64,000 nucleotides of DNA, from the NCBI RefSeq assembly GCF_000830885.1, contig NZ_CP006951.1, positions 372,001-436,000 of the forward strand. Direction: 5' to 3'. The notes under the pieces were generated by a model that did not search any database, was not told where the DNA came from, and worked only from the letters and a program-made list of their open reading frames with translations. Numbering within the stretch: position 1 is the first letter of the stretch; every line of letters starts with the position of its first letter. Source of the stretch: Dehalococcoides mccartyi CG5. Its GTDB lineage: Bacteria; Chloroflexota; Dehalococcoidia; Dehalococcoidales; Dehalococcoidaceae. Below, one piece after another: positions 34,876 to 43,449 of this stretch. The position numbers were made by a program, and so were the translations under genes.

Positions 34876-36642
34876 TTATTGTCTCCTCTGTTTCTGGTTT
34901 CGTCTGTCTTTAAGACTGAATACACTCCGCAGTTCTTCGTTGACCTTTACACACTGGTCATTCAGCGCCTGGTATTCAGTTGTTTCCGGCTGGTTGATTT
35001 CGCTTAAGGCCTGGTTAAGTTTTACCGCCAAGTTCCGGAGGTATCTTTCTCTCAGCCTCAGGCATAGGTCGTAAAACTTATCCTCTATATTATCATTTGC
35101 CGGATTTTTATTCATCAAGTTGTCATAATATTCCCGCAGGTTTTCATCAAGGCAAGGCCGCAGGTTGTCCTTTTCAGCGGACTGATTATAAATCGCCAGC
35201 AGTTCCCGGTACTGGGGTATCTCAAGATACTCAGGGTGCAGGTTATAGGCGAAACGGGTAACCTCCGCTGATGTGAAAAGCAGGCTTAAGGCATACTCCT
35301 CAAGGGCGGGGTTTTTGGGGGCTTGGCCTGATGGGGCTTCTTTTTCCGTAACTTTGGCATTACGGGTTTCATTCTTCAGTTTTTTCAGCCGTTCAAGTAT
35401 ACGGTTCTGGCTGGTGCTTACTATTTCGGCCAATTTGCCAAGATAATGGGACTGGCGTACTCCATCTTCCATTTTAGATATAATGGGTAAAAGGTGGTCA
35501 GTCAGTTTAGACTTGCCTGCGGCTGAATTCAGGTCAAGCCCTCTTTGGCTGTGTTCAAATATATAGTCCAGCAGTGGGCGGGCATTATCCAGTATCTCCT
35601 GCCAACTCTGGGGTGAATGGCGGATAAGCTCGTCAGGGTCTTTGCCTCCTTCAGGTACTGCTACCCGTATTTCAGACTCCATCTGGTTTTCATAATCTAT
35701 AGCCCTTAAGGTAGCCTCTTCGCCGGCCGAATCCGAGTCCAGCCCCAATACTAAGTTTTTGGTCTGGCGTTTTATTAAAGCTATTTGGCGTTCGGTGAGG
35801 GCAGTTCCCATGCAGGCTACCGTATTGGTAAAACCGCCTTGGTGGGACATGATGGCATCCATATAGCCTTCCACTATGATTGCCCGGTTATTTTCCCGAA
35901 TGCTGGCTGAAGCCAGATGCAGGCCGTACAGCAGGCTGCTTTTGTCAAAGAGATCTGTCTGGGGGGAATTACGGTATTTGGGCTGGGAGTTATCCATAAC
36001 CCGTGCCCCGAAACCGGCTATCTGCCCTTTGTAGTTGGCAATGGGGTAAATAATATTATTCCGGAAGCGGTCATGAATCCGTCCCTCATCAGAGCGGACT
36101 ATTACCCCGGCCTTCAGCAGGTCTTCATCTGAATAGCTGCGTTCCTTCAGGTAGTCATAAAGCCCCTGCCAGTCCGCCAGGGCGTATCCCAGCTGGAAAT
36201 CTGCCAGGGATTGTTCATTTAGGCCGCGGGAGTTTAGGTAGATACGGGCATTTTCCGCCTGAGGGCTGTTTAAAAGCAGGTTATGGTAATACTGGGCGGC
36301 GGACAGATTTATTTCATACAGGCGGTCTCTTTGGTCTTTGATTGCCGGGTTTATCTGGCTGGGCAGGCTTACGCCGGCTTTTTCAGCCAGCAGTTCCAGT
36401 GCGGCCTTGAAATCCAGTCCTTCTTTTTTCATTACAAAAGCGAAGATGTCACCGCCGGTATTGCATGCGCCGAAGCAGTGCCAGTTTTGGGCTTCGGGGT
36501 AAACGAAAAAAGAGCCGTGTTTTTCGCTGTGAAACGGGCAAATTCCGCGCATAGTGCGGCCGGCTTTGGTCAGTTTAGTATACTGACCTATAAAGCTGAC
36601 AATATCCAGTTTTTGCTTTATTTCTTCTACTGCGTCATTCAT
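34876..36642 (-). CDS. dnaG: DNA primase
   Basis: 588 residues. The N-terminal zinc finger has Cys35, His38, Cys56 and Cys60 (ICPFHSEKHGS; HCFGACNTGGD). The last pair is C-x3-C, one residue longer than the common C-x2-C. The Toprim core follows (IIVEGYMDAIMSHQGG; LVLGLDSDSAGEEA), then a helicase-binding C-terminal domain. It makes RNA primers. dnaG precedes rpoD, as in the macromolecular-synthesis operon of other bacteria, but rpsU is absent. Confidence 0.97.
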   Translation of the reverse strand: MNDAVEEIKQKLDIVSFIGQYTKLTKAGRTMRGICPFHSEKHGSFFVYPEAQNWHCFGACNTGGDIFAFVMKKEGLDFKAALELLAEKAGVSLPSQINPAIKDQRDRLYEINLSAAQYYHNLLLNSPQAENARIYLNSRGLNEQSLADFQLGYALADWQGLYDYLKERSYSDEDLLKAGVIVRSDEGRIHDRFRNNIIYPIANYKGQIAGFGARVMDNSQPKYRNSPQTDLFDKSSLLYGLHLASASIRENNRAIIVEGYMDAIMSHQGGFTNTVACMGTALTERQIALIKRQTKNLVLGLDSDSAGEEATLRAIDYENQMESEIRVAVPEGGKDPDELIRHSPQSWQEILDNARPLLDYIFEHSQRGLDLNSAAGKSKLTDHLLPIISKMEDGVRQSHYLGKLAEIVSTSQNRILERLKKLKNETRNAKVTEKEAPSGQAPKNPALEEYALSLLFTSAEVTRFAYNLHPEYLEIPQYRELLAIYNQSAEKDNLRPCLDENLREYYDNLMNKNPANDNIEDKFYDLCLRLRERYLRNLAVKLNQALSEINQPETTEYQALNDQCVKVNEELRSVFSLKDRRNQKQRRQ

Positions 36643-36643
36643 A

Positions 36644-37681
36644 TCAGTCTGCCAGATTAAGTTCTTTGGCCAGTCTCAGGGCAAAAAGGTCGGTCATGCC
36701 CGCAATATAATCAGCCACTCTGCGTTCGGGTTTGTCCGACAGGGCTATATATTCCGCTGGCAACAAATCCTGATGGCCTACCAGATATTTGTATAAAAGG
36801 CGGACTATTTCCCGCTCGTGCTCAGCCTTGCGGTCTTTGCTTTGGTATACCTGCTCAAAAAGGAAATCCCGGAGGGTATTGCTGGCATCCAGTACCTTGT
36901 TACTCATGGTAAGCACCGGTTCTTGACCGGGCAGTAAGCCCGTGCATGACCAAGAGTTTTTAATAATATCACACACCATGGTGTTTATCCGATGGGAGTG
37001 GGTATTGCCCAATACCGATACTGCACCTAGCGGCAGGTCATTGGCCTTGATAATACCTGCCCGTACCGAGTCCAGAATGTCATGGTTTATATAGGCAACC
37101 GCATCTGCGATACGGCAAATCTGGCCTTCAAAGGTGGCAGCTTTATTATGGGTTTCCCCCAGTATGTTTGAACGTGATTTGGAGTGGTTGAGTATGCCGT
37201 CACGTACCTCCCAGCTGAGGTTTAAGCCATGCCCGTTTTTTTCCAGCAGGTCTACCACCCGCAGGCTTTGTTCGTTATGGTGGAAACCCTTGGGGAAAAG
37301 TTCGTTTAAAACCTCTTCGCCGGCATGTCCGAAGGGGGTATGCCCAAGATCATGCCCCAGACAAATAGCCTCGGTAAGGTCTTCATTAAGGTTGAGTGCC
37401 CGGGCAATAGTCCGGGCTATCTGGGTGACCTCCAGAGTATGGGTAAGGCGGGTCACAAAATGGTCACCCAAAGGGGCAATGAAGACCTGGGTTTTGTGCT
37501 TTAAGCGGCGAAAAGCCTTGGAATGTATAATCCGGTCCCGGTCACGCTGAAAACAGGTGCGAACCGGGTCCGGGTCTTCTGGTTTTTGCCTGCCACGAGA
37601 AAGGCGGCTTTTAACCGCGTAAGGGGAGAGGGTCTCCTCTCTGGCTTCAATGCGCTCCCTTATGCGAAGCTCGCTAATCAT
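36644..37681 (-). CDS. dgt: dGTPase-like HD phosphohydrolase
   Basis: 345 residues. The family N-terminal segment RDRIIHSKAFRRLKHKTQVF is followed by TRLTHTLEVTQIARTIARAL and the HD motif ICLGHDLGHTPFGHAGE. This is the dNTP triphosphohydrolase family (COG0232), which hydrolyses dGTP or other dNTPs to nucleoside and triphosphate. It overlaps the ppsA stop by four bases (ATGA) and lies just before dnaG, so dNTP pool control may be linked to replication, which is inference. Confidence 0.93.
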   Translation of the reverse strand: MISELRIRERIEAREETLSPYAVKSRLSRGRQKPEDPDPVRTCFQRDRDRIIHSKAFRRLKHKTQVFIAPLGDHFVTRLTHTLEVTQIARTIARALNLNEDLTEAICLGHDLGHTPFGHAGEEVLNELFPKGFHHNEQSLRVVDLLEKNGHGLNLSWEVRDGILNHSKSRSNILGETHNKAATFEGQICRIADAVAYINHDILDSVRAGIIKANDLPLGAVSVLGNTHSHRINTMVCDIIKNSWSCTGLLPGQEPVLTMSNKVLDASNTLRDFLFEQVYQSKDRKAEHEREIVRLLYKYLVGHQDLLPAEYIALSDKPERRVADYIAGMTDLFALRLAKELNLAD

Positions 37682-39954
37682 TTAATCTTTAATTTGGCCT
37701 CTGCCTTGGCAATAATCTCACGGGTAGTGCCTATCATGTCAGGGCTGACAGAAACCGAGGTTATACCCCAGGAGACCAGCTTTTCAGTCAGTTCGGGGTA
37801 AACCGAAGGTGCCTGTCCGCAGATGGATGCGGTAATACCGCGACGGGCGGCGGTGGTAACGGCTTTTTCTAAAGCCACCAGAACCGCCTCATTGCGTTCG
37901 TCAAAGGTCTCACGCAGCATTTCGCTGTCACGGTCAACACCGAGTATCAGCTGGGTAAGGTCATTTGAGCCTATAGATATGCCGTCAATACCGGCATCAA
38001 TAAACTTGTCAATTAGGAAGATATTGGAGGGAACTTCCACCATCATCCAGAGTTTGAAATCCGGGCCGCGTTTCAGGCCTTCATCTTCCAGTATCCGTTT
38101 TACTTTTACAAGTTCATCTACCGTTCGTACAAATGGAAGCATAACGTAGACATTCGGATAGTCCTTGCGTACCCGTTTGATGGCTTCAATTTCCATCTTG
38201 AATACTTCAATATCTTTAATATAGCGGGAAACACCGCGGTAACCCAGCATAGGGTTTTCTTCTTGGCCTTCGTATTTGTCACCGCCCAACAGGTCACGGT
38301 ATTCATTGGTTTTGAAATCATTGGTGCGGTAAACCACCGGGCGGGGATAGAAAGCCTTGGCGAAGGAAAGAACTCCTGCGTACACCTGCTGGATATATTC
38401 CTCTTGCTGACCCATTTCTATCATATAGCGGGGGTGCTTGCCTATCTGGCTGAATATAAATTCGGCTCTCAGCAAACCCACACCGTCTACATTGCGGGCG
38501 GCTACTTTGTCAGCCAGCTCAGGCTGAGCCAAGTTTACATAAACACGGGTCTTGGTGCGGATAGCCTCACGTACAATGGAAGCGATATTGCTGGTTTTTA
38601 CGTTTCGGGTAACCTTGCCGTTATAAACCTTGCCATGAGTACCGTCAACGGTGATCATCTGGTCGTTTTTAAGTACCTTGGTGGCTTCGCCAGTACCCAC
38701 TACGCAGGGGATGCCCAGTTCACGGCTGACAATGGCAGCATGGGAAGTGCGTCCGCCGCGGTTGGTTACAATGGCTGCTGCCCGTTTCATAGCCGGCACA
38801 AAGTCAGGGGTGGTCATTTCGGCTACCAGAATATCACCCGGAAGTACCAGGTCTATCTCAGAGGGGTCCTGAAGTATTTTGACTCCGCCGGTGGCCAGAC
38901 CGGGTGAAGCAGCCGCACCCTGCAGCATAATGGGGGCATCAATTTCGGGCTCCAGTTCGCTGGCATCTTTCAGGGCAGTAACCGGGCGGGACTGGACAAT
39001 ATAAATTTCGTTTTCTTCTTTAGCCCACTCAATATCCTGAGGGCCTTTGTAATGGTTTTCAATAAGCATAGCCAGTTTGGCCAGCGTAATAATATCGTCT
39101 TCGGTGATTTTCTGCTGTTCTTGCTTGGTGGAGGGGACTGGTTGCCAGTAATTGTTGCCGGATTCGTCTTCGGCACCGGAGGTTGAGTTGCCGTTTTTAC
39201 GAACAAGCCGCCTTTCCTGATGGCTGATAGTCCGTGAAAGAACTGCAGGGCCTTCTTTATCTAAAATATAAAGGTCCGGTGTGATTTCCCCTGACACCAG
39301 ACCTTCCCCCAGACCATATATAGCTTCAATAACTATTTTAGTGGGGTCTGAAGTAATGGGTTCAATAGTGAAGCATACTCCGGAAGCCTGCGACTGTACC
39401 ATTTTCTGTACCGGTACGGCTATGCCTACCTGCAGATGATCGAAGTTTTGCTGTACCCGGTAGTAAATAGCTCTGGCTTCAAACAAGGAAGCCCAGCATT
39501 TCTGAACGGCTACCACAACTTCGTCGCCGCCCTCTATATTAAGGTAAGTGCTTTGCTGTCCGGCAAAAGATGCTTCAGGTAAATCCTCAGCAGTAGCTGA
39601 TGACCGTACCGCTACCAGACCTTGCCCCATTTTTTTATAGGCGGTTTTAATCTGAGTGGCAAGTCCGGGGGGCATGGGGGTGGAAAGAATCATTTCCTTT
39701 ACGATATTAGCAACAACAGAGAGTTGTTTGGAATCATTGATATCCAGTGACTCAAGAGCCTTACTGATAGCAGGGTGAAGGTTTGAGCTGTTTATGAAGT
39801 CAAAATAGGCATTGGCTGTTACGATATATCCGGGTGGGACGGGGATGCCAGCGTTAGTCATTTCGCCTAAATTAGCGCCTTTACCGCCGACCAGAGGGAT
39901 ATCGTTCTTCGTAACTTCGTTAAACCAGACAATAGCCTCATGACCTTTTTGCAT
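37678..39954 (-). CDS. ppsA: Phosphoenolpyruvate synthase
   Basis: 758 residues. The N-terminal ATP-grasp domain has LVGGKGANLGEMTNAGIPVP and VRSSATAEDLPEASFAGQQ. The swivelling domain carries the phosphorylated His in GGRTSHAAIVSRELGIPCVVG, and the C-terminal PEP-binding barrel ends with SICGQAPSVYPEL with the catalytic Cys. It makes PEP from pyruvate and ATP, a gluconeogenic step expected of an organism growing on acetate. First gene of the ppsA-dgt-dnaG-rpoD operon; AAGGAGAT lies upstream of the ATG. Confidence 0.94.
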   Translation of the reverse strand: MQKGHEAIVWFNEVTKNDIPLVGGKGANLGEMTNAGIPVPPGYIVTANAYFDFINSSNLHPAISKALESLDINDSKQLSVVANIVKEMILSTPMPPGLATQIKTAYKKMGQGLVAVRSSATAEDLPEASFAGQQSTYLNIEGGDEVVVAVQKCWASLFEARAIYYRVQQNFDHLQVGIAVPVQKMVQSQASGVCFTIEPITSDPTKIVIEAIYGLGEGLVSGEITPDLYILDKEGPAVLSRTISHQERRLVRKNGNSTSGAEDESGNNYWQPVPSTKQEQQKITEDDIITLAKLAMLIENHYKGPQDIEWAKEENEIYIVQSRPVTALKDASELEPEIDAPIMLQGAAASPGLATGGVKILQDPSEIDLVLPGDILVAEMTTPDFVPAMKRAAAIVTNRGGRTSHAAIVSRELGIPCVVGTGEATKVLKNDQMITVDGTHGKVYNGKVTRNVKTSNIASIVREAIRTKTRVYVNLAQPELADKVAARNVDGVGLLRAEFIFSQIGKHPRYMIEMGQQEEYIQQVYAGVLSFAKAFYPRPVVYRTNDFKTNEYRDLLGGDKYEGQEENPMLGYRGVSRYIKDIEVFKMEIEAIKRVRKDYPNVYVMLPFVRTVDELVKVKRILEDEGLKRGPDFKLWMMVEVPSNIFLIDKFIDAGIDGISIGSNDLTQLILGVDRDSEMLRETFDERNEAVLVALEKAVTTAARRGITASICGQAPSVYPELTEKLVSWGITSVSVSPDMIGTTREIIAKAEAKLKIK

Positions 39955-40183
39955 TAGTCGATCTCCTTCATCTATGACGGTTCAGGTAGTTTATGATAGC
40001 ACACCCAGACATTTAAAATCATTATTCTGGAGCTCTGTATTATTCCACAAACTCCCCCATCTTTGCAAAGTTTTGCTTGAGAAATATTGATATAGGTTAG
40101 AGGGATGTAGAGTATTAAGGATTTGGGCTAATATGTCTACAATACTGCCAGAGGTCATAGATTGTTATAGATAGGCACGCAAA

Positions 40184-40212
40184 TTGACACCCCTTTTCTT
40201 TGGGGGTAGAAT
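40184..40212 (+). promoter_or_regulatory. Promoter of the bifunctional-nuclease-family gene
   Basis: TTGACA (40184-40189), a 17-base spacer and TAGAAT (40207-40212). The leader is about 32 bases and contains AGGAGG before the ATG at 40252. The spacer includes a small CCCC/GGGG inverted repeat. Confidence 0.7.
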
Positions 40213-40251
40213 TCATGGTACGCCGTCAGGCAAACTTAGGAGGCAGATAAA

Positions 40252-40821
40252 ATGATAGAAATGACGATAGACAGTATAAGGGTTAGCCTGATGAATTATC
40301 AGAGAGTGGTACTGCTTAAGGAAAAAACGGCTGACCGCTATCTGCCTATTTGGATTGGCACAGCCGAGGCTGAGGCTATTGCGGTAAAACTCCAGGGTGT
40401 CGCCGTCCCCCGTCCCCTTACCCATGACCTGCTGGGTACAGTTATAGATGTACTGGGTGCAAAGGTGCGCTCTATAGTGGTAGATGACCTGAAAAATGAC
40501 ACCTTCTACGCCAAGGTATTACTTGAAGTAGACGGTGAACAAATGGAGATAGATTGCCGCCCTTCAGATGCGCTGGCACTGGCGGTAAGAGTAAATGTAC
40601 CTATATATGCGGCAGACAGCGTACTGGAAAAAGCCAGTATCATGCTGGACCGTGAACAGGATAAACGGGCTATGGACGAAATGGATTTGCCCGAACCTCC
40701 ATCCGGCGGCAAAGGTGAAAAAACCCGTAAGGCCAGTGACGAAGAGATTAAGCGTCTATCAGCCTTCCGTGACTTTGTAGATAACCTGGACCTTGAAGAT
40801 TTTGACAAGCGCAAATCCTGA
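40252..40821 (+). CDS. Bifunctional nuclease family protein (DUF151)
   Basis: 189 residues. The BFN/DUF151 domain spans about 1-135: QRVVLLKEKTADRYLPIWIG, EAEAIAVKLQGV, RPLTHDLLGTVIDVLGAKV and EIDCRPSDALALAVRVNVPIYAA are signature segments. Family members show DNase and RNase activity in plants, but the bacterial role is poorly known. A charged C-terminal tail of about 50 residues follows. ATG 40252 with AGGAGG upstream. It has its own promoter and precedes the atp operon promoter by 25 bases. Confidence 0.9.
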   Translation: MIEMTIDSIRVSLMNYQRVVLLKEKTADRYLPIWIGTAEAEAIAVKLQGVAVPRPLTHDLLGTVIDVLGAKVRSIVVDDLKNDTFYAKVLLEVDGEQMEIDCRPSDALALAVRVNVPIYAADSVLEKASIMLDREQDKRAMDEMDLPEPPSGGKGEKTRKASDEEIKRLSAFRDFVDNLDLEDFDKRKS

Positions 40822-40846
40822 ATAGTATTAGTACAGGGCAGTTTTC

Positions 40847-40875
40847 TTGACCTAAAGAACTAATTCTGGTATGCT
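40847..40875 (+). promoter_or_regulatory. Promoter of the atp operon
   Basis: TTGACC (40847-40852), a 17-base spacer and TATGCT (40870-40875). Transcription should start near 40882, giving a leader of about 15 bases before the ATG of the first gene, with GAGG in it. Confidence 0.6.
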
Positions 40876-40896
40876 ACTTTGCGTTTTGAGGCTGTA

Positions 40897-41112
40897 ATGA
40901 ACAAATGGGGTACAGGTCTTCAGTATCTTGGTTTGGGCTGGTATATGGCCCTTGTTATATTGCTGGGGACACTGGGTGGCAGATGGCTGGATCAAGCCCT
41001 TGGTCTTGAACCCGTGTTCTTGCTGGCCGGTCTTTTAATCGGAGTTTTTCTGGCCTTTTACGGCGTTTATCGGTTGCTGCCGAAGATAACTAACAACGGT
41101 AAAGGGAATTAA
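40897..41112 (+). CDS. atpZ: AtpZ/AtpI-like ATP synthase accessory membrane protein
   Basis: 71 residues with two membrane helices (GWYMALVILLGTLGGRWLDQ and FLLAGLLIGVFLAFYGVYRLL) joined by a short loop with GLEP, the layout of AtpZ/AtpQ or AtpI proteins that head F-type ATPase operons. Such proteins help c-ring assembly or carry Mg/Ca in other bacteria. I start it at ATG 40897 with GAGG five bases upstream; a TTG at 40879 in the same frame is too close to the promoter. Confidence 0.82.
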   Translation: MNKWGTGLQYLGLGWYMALVILLGTLGGRWLDQALGLEPVFLLAGLLIGVFLAFYGVYRLLPKITNNGKGN

Positions 41113-41114
41113 CA

Positions 41115-42059
41115 GTGCCAAAGAAAAAGATTTTAGGTATGCCCAAACAAGTCTTCTGGCCAGTGATGATAGTTATACTGGCAATTTTAGTTGTCGGGTT
41201 TTTATCCGGCCCTATAGGTATCGCCCTCTTTGGTGATCTTGGATTTCCTGACTGGATGAAAATTACTACCCCCAAACCGGAGTTACCTTCCGCCGAACTT
41301 TTCAGTATTGGTCCTGTGGCAATCACCAACACTATTCTTACGGCATGGATTACCATTCTGGTATTGGTGGGACTGAGTGTTGCCGCCACCCGCAAGATGA
41401 AGCTTATTCCCGGACGTCTTCAGGGTGCGCTGGAAATGGTACTCAGCTGGATTTACAATATGTGTGTAGATGCTGCCGGTGAGAAATTTGGTCGCAAGTT
41501 TTTCCCTCTGGTGGCCACTATCTTCCTATTTATTATAGTAAACGCATGGATGAATCTTTTGCCCGGTTACAATACCATATTTATTGAATTGGGCAACGGT
41601 CACGAAGCCCATCTTCTTCGCGGCGCCAATACCGATATTAACCTGCCTCTGGCTCTGGCTGCTATCACCTTTTTCATGGTGGAGTATTGGGGCATAAAGA
41701 CTCTGGGCGGTTTTCACTACCTCAGCAAATTTTTCAACTTCAAACCCCTGATAAACGCTTTCAGGCATAAAGAAGGGGTTATCGGCATATTTAATGGGGT
41801 TATTTCCATTTTTGTGGGTTTACTGGAATTCTTTCTGGAGTTTGTCCGTATCATCAGCCTGACCTTCCGTCTCTTTGGCAACATGATAGGCGGCGAAATC
41901 CTTATACTTATGATTACGTTCCTTGCGCCTTTTATTATCGGCATACCGTTCTACGGTCTTGAAATGCTGGTAGGTTTTGTACAGGCGCTGGTGTTCTGTA
42001 ACTTGGCTCTGGTCTTCTCATTGATAGCGGTTACGCCTCATGGGGAAGAAACTCATTAA
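41115..42059 (+). CDS. atpB: ATP synthase F0 subunit a
   Basis: 314 residues with a GTG start at 41115. Membrane helices fill the protein; the key helix has LTFRLFGNMIGGEILILM, with the essential stator Arg in FRLFGN, and FVQALVFCNLALVF near the C-terminus. It forms the half-channels for ions next to the c ring. Somewhat longer than the E. coli subunit because of an N-terminal extension of about 60 residues before the first conserved helix. Confidence 0.96.
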   Translation: MPKKKILGMPKQVFWPVMIVILAILVVGFLSGPIGIALFGDLGFPDWMKITTPKPELPSAELFSIGPVAITNTILTAWITILVLVGLSVAATRKMKLIPGRLQGALEMVLSWIYNMCVDAAGEKFGRKFFPLVATIFLFIIVNAWMNLLPGYNTIFIELGNGHEAHLLRGANTDINLPLALAAITFFMVEYWGIKTLGGFHYLSKFFNFKPLINAFRHKEGVIGIFNGVISIFVGLLEFFLEFVRIISLTFRLFGNMIGGEILILMITFLAPFIIGIPFYGLEMLVGFVQALVFCNLALVFSLIAVTPHGEETH

Positions 42060-42099
42060 TTTAGTATTACGCAATTAGAACAAGGGAGGAAAAACAATA

Positions 42100-42330
42100 G
42101 TGGAAGCTGATGTAATCAAACTCTTAGCGGCTGGCCTGGCAATGGGTCTGGGTGCAATTGGCCCCGGTATCGGTGTAGGTATTCTGGGTTTTGGTGCTTT
42201 GCAGGCTATCGGCCGCAATCCTGAAGCCAAGGGTTCTATCTTCACCAACATGATCCTTTTGGTGGCTTTCGCTGAGTCCATCGCCATCTTTGCGCTGGTT
42301 ATCTCTATCGTACTTATTTTCGTTGCCTAA
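42100..42330 (+). CDS. atpE: ATP synthase F0 subunit c
   Basis: 76 residues, two-helix hairpin. Helix 1 is glycine-rich (GLGAIGPGIGVGILGFGALQA), the polar loop is GRNPEAKG, and the ion-binding Glu59 lies in LLVAFAESIAIF. The Gln found in helix 1 of sodium-type c subunits is Val26 here, so proton coupling is more likely, although Ser60 is present. GTG start at 42100 with AGGGAGGA upstream. Confidence 0.96.
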   Translation: MEADVIKLLAAGLAMGLGAIGPGIGVGILGFGALQAIGRNPEAKGSIFTNMILLVAFAESIAIFALVISIVLIFVA

Positions 42331-42354
42331 GGGGCATAATACAGGAGGAAACCG

Positions 42355-42864
42355 GTGGAAAAACTGGCAGAACTGGGAATAAATATACCTTCTTTCATAG
42401 CCCAGATTGTAAACTTCGGTTTACTCTTAGGTCTGCTGTATCTGTTTGCCTATAAGCCCATTCTGGCCAAACTTGACGAGCGTTCTACCCGTATCAAGGA
42501 AAGCATGGAACGGACAGACCAGGTAAAGGAACAGGCTCAAAAAGCGGAAGAAGAGTTTAAAAAGAAGATTGGCGAAGCCAGTCAGCAGGGCCAGCTGGTA
42601 ATTGAACGGGCTGTAAAGACCGGTGATGAAATTCGCCAGAAGGCCATAGAAGAAGCCAAGGCTGAGGCTGAGGCCATGCTTAGCCGCGCCCGGACTGAAA
42701 TACGTCAGGAACGTGATGAAGTGGTTGACCAGTTACGCAAGGAATTTGCTGAATTGACCATTTTGGCGGCCGGCAAGGTTATTGACCAATCTCTGGATAA
42801 GAAAGCACATCAGGCGCTTATTGACAGTGTGCTTGAAAATAGCACCGACCTGCGGAAGAATTAA
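42355..42864 (+). CDS. atpF: ATP synthase F0 subunit b
   Basis: 169 residues. One N-terminal membrane helix (FIAQIVNFGLLLGLLYLFAY), then KPILAKLDERSTRIKESMER and a long charged coiled coil to the C-terminus. It is the peripheral stalk. GTG start at 42355 with AGGAGG. Only one b-type gene is present, so the stalk should be a homodimer. Confidence 0.95.
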   Translation: MEKLAELGINIPSFIAQIVNFGLLLGLLYLFAYKPILAKLDERSTRIKESMERTDQVKEQAQKAEEEFKKKIGEASQQGQLVIERAVKTGDEIRQKAIEEAKAEAEAMLSRARTEIRQERDEVVDQLRKEFAELTILAAGKVIDQSLDKKAHQALIDSVLENSTDLRKN

Positions 42865-42884
42865 AAGAGAGCAACGGAGAAGCA

Positions 42885-43427
42885 GTGGCCAAAAGAGTTT
42901 ATGCTATAGCCATGCGCTATGCGCAGGCGTTACACGAACTGGCAAAGGAGCAGAAGTCTCTGGATAAATGGCAGGAGGATTTACAAAATCTTTCTCGCCT
43001 TACAGAGGACGCTTCGGTTGATGAGTTTCTCAGCAACCCCAAAATTGTCTCTGCCCGGAAACACGCAGTCCTTGCCAAGCTCAGTGATATAGATCCGCTG
43101 ATGTTGAACCTGGTGGATATGCTGGTAGCTACCCGCAGGCTAGGTATCATGAGGGCTATCTCAGGTGAGTACAACCGATTGCTGAACGAGGCCAGAGGGG
43201 TGGAAGACGCTATCGTAACCACCGCCAAGCCTGCCAGTGAGGCAGATACTGAAATAATCAGGCAACAGTTAAGCAAAATAACTGGTAAAAAGATAAACAT
43301 ATTAACTGCAACAGATCCCGGATTGATAGCTGGTTTGAAAGCCAGAATCGGGGATAAACTGATAGATGGTTCTATCAGCCGGAGGCTGGTTTTACTGCAA
43401 AACGAAATCAGTCAGGGACGTATTTGA
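42885..43427 (+). CDS. atpH: ATP synthase F1 subunit delta
   Basis: 180 residues of the OSCP/delta family: YAQALHELAKEQKSLDKWQED at the N-terminus and the C-terminal LTATDPGLIAGLKARIGDKLIDGSISRRL with the conserved G-x3-RIGD pattern. It links F1 to the b stalk. GTG start at 42885 with GGAG upstream; located between atpF and atpA as usual. Confidence 0.95.
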   Translation: MAKRVYAIAMRYAQALHELAKEQKSLDKWQEDLQNLSRLTEDASVDEFLSNPKIVSARKHAVLAKLSDIDPLMLNLVDMLVATRRLGIMRAISGEYNRLLNEARGVEDAIVTTAKPASEADTEIIRQQLSKITGKKINILTATDPGLIAGLKARIGDKLIDGSISRRLVLLQNEISQGRI

Positions 43428-43449
43428 TAACCCTCAGGAGGTGGCGTAA

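Noticed and set aside
34481-35074. Antisense ORF over rpoD and dnaG
   Set aside because: Serine-rich shadow of the acidic sigma N-terminus; the sense genes are certain.
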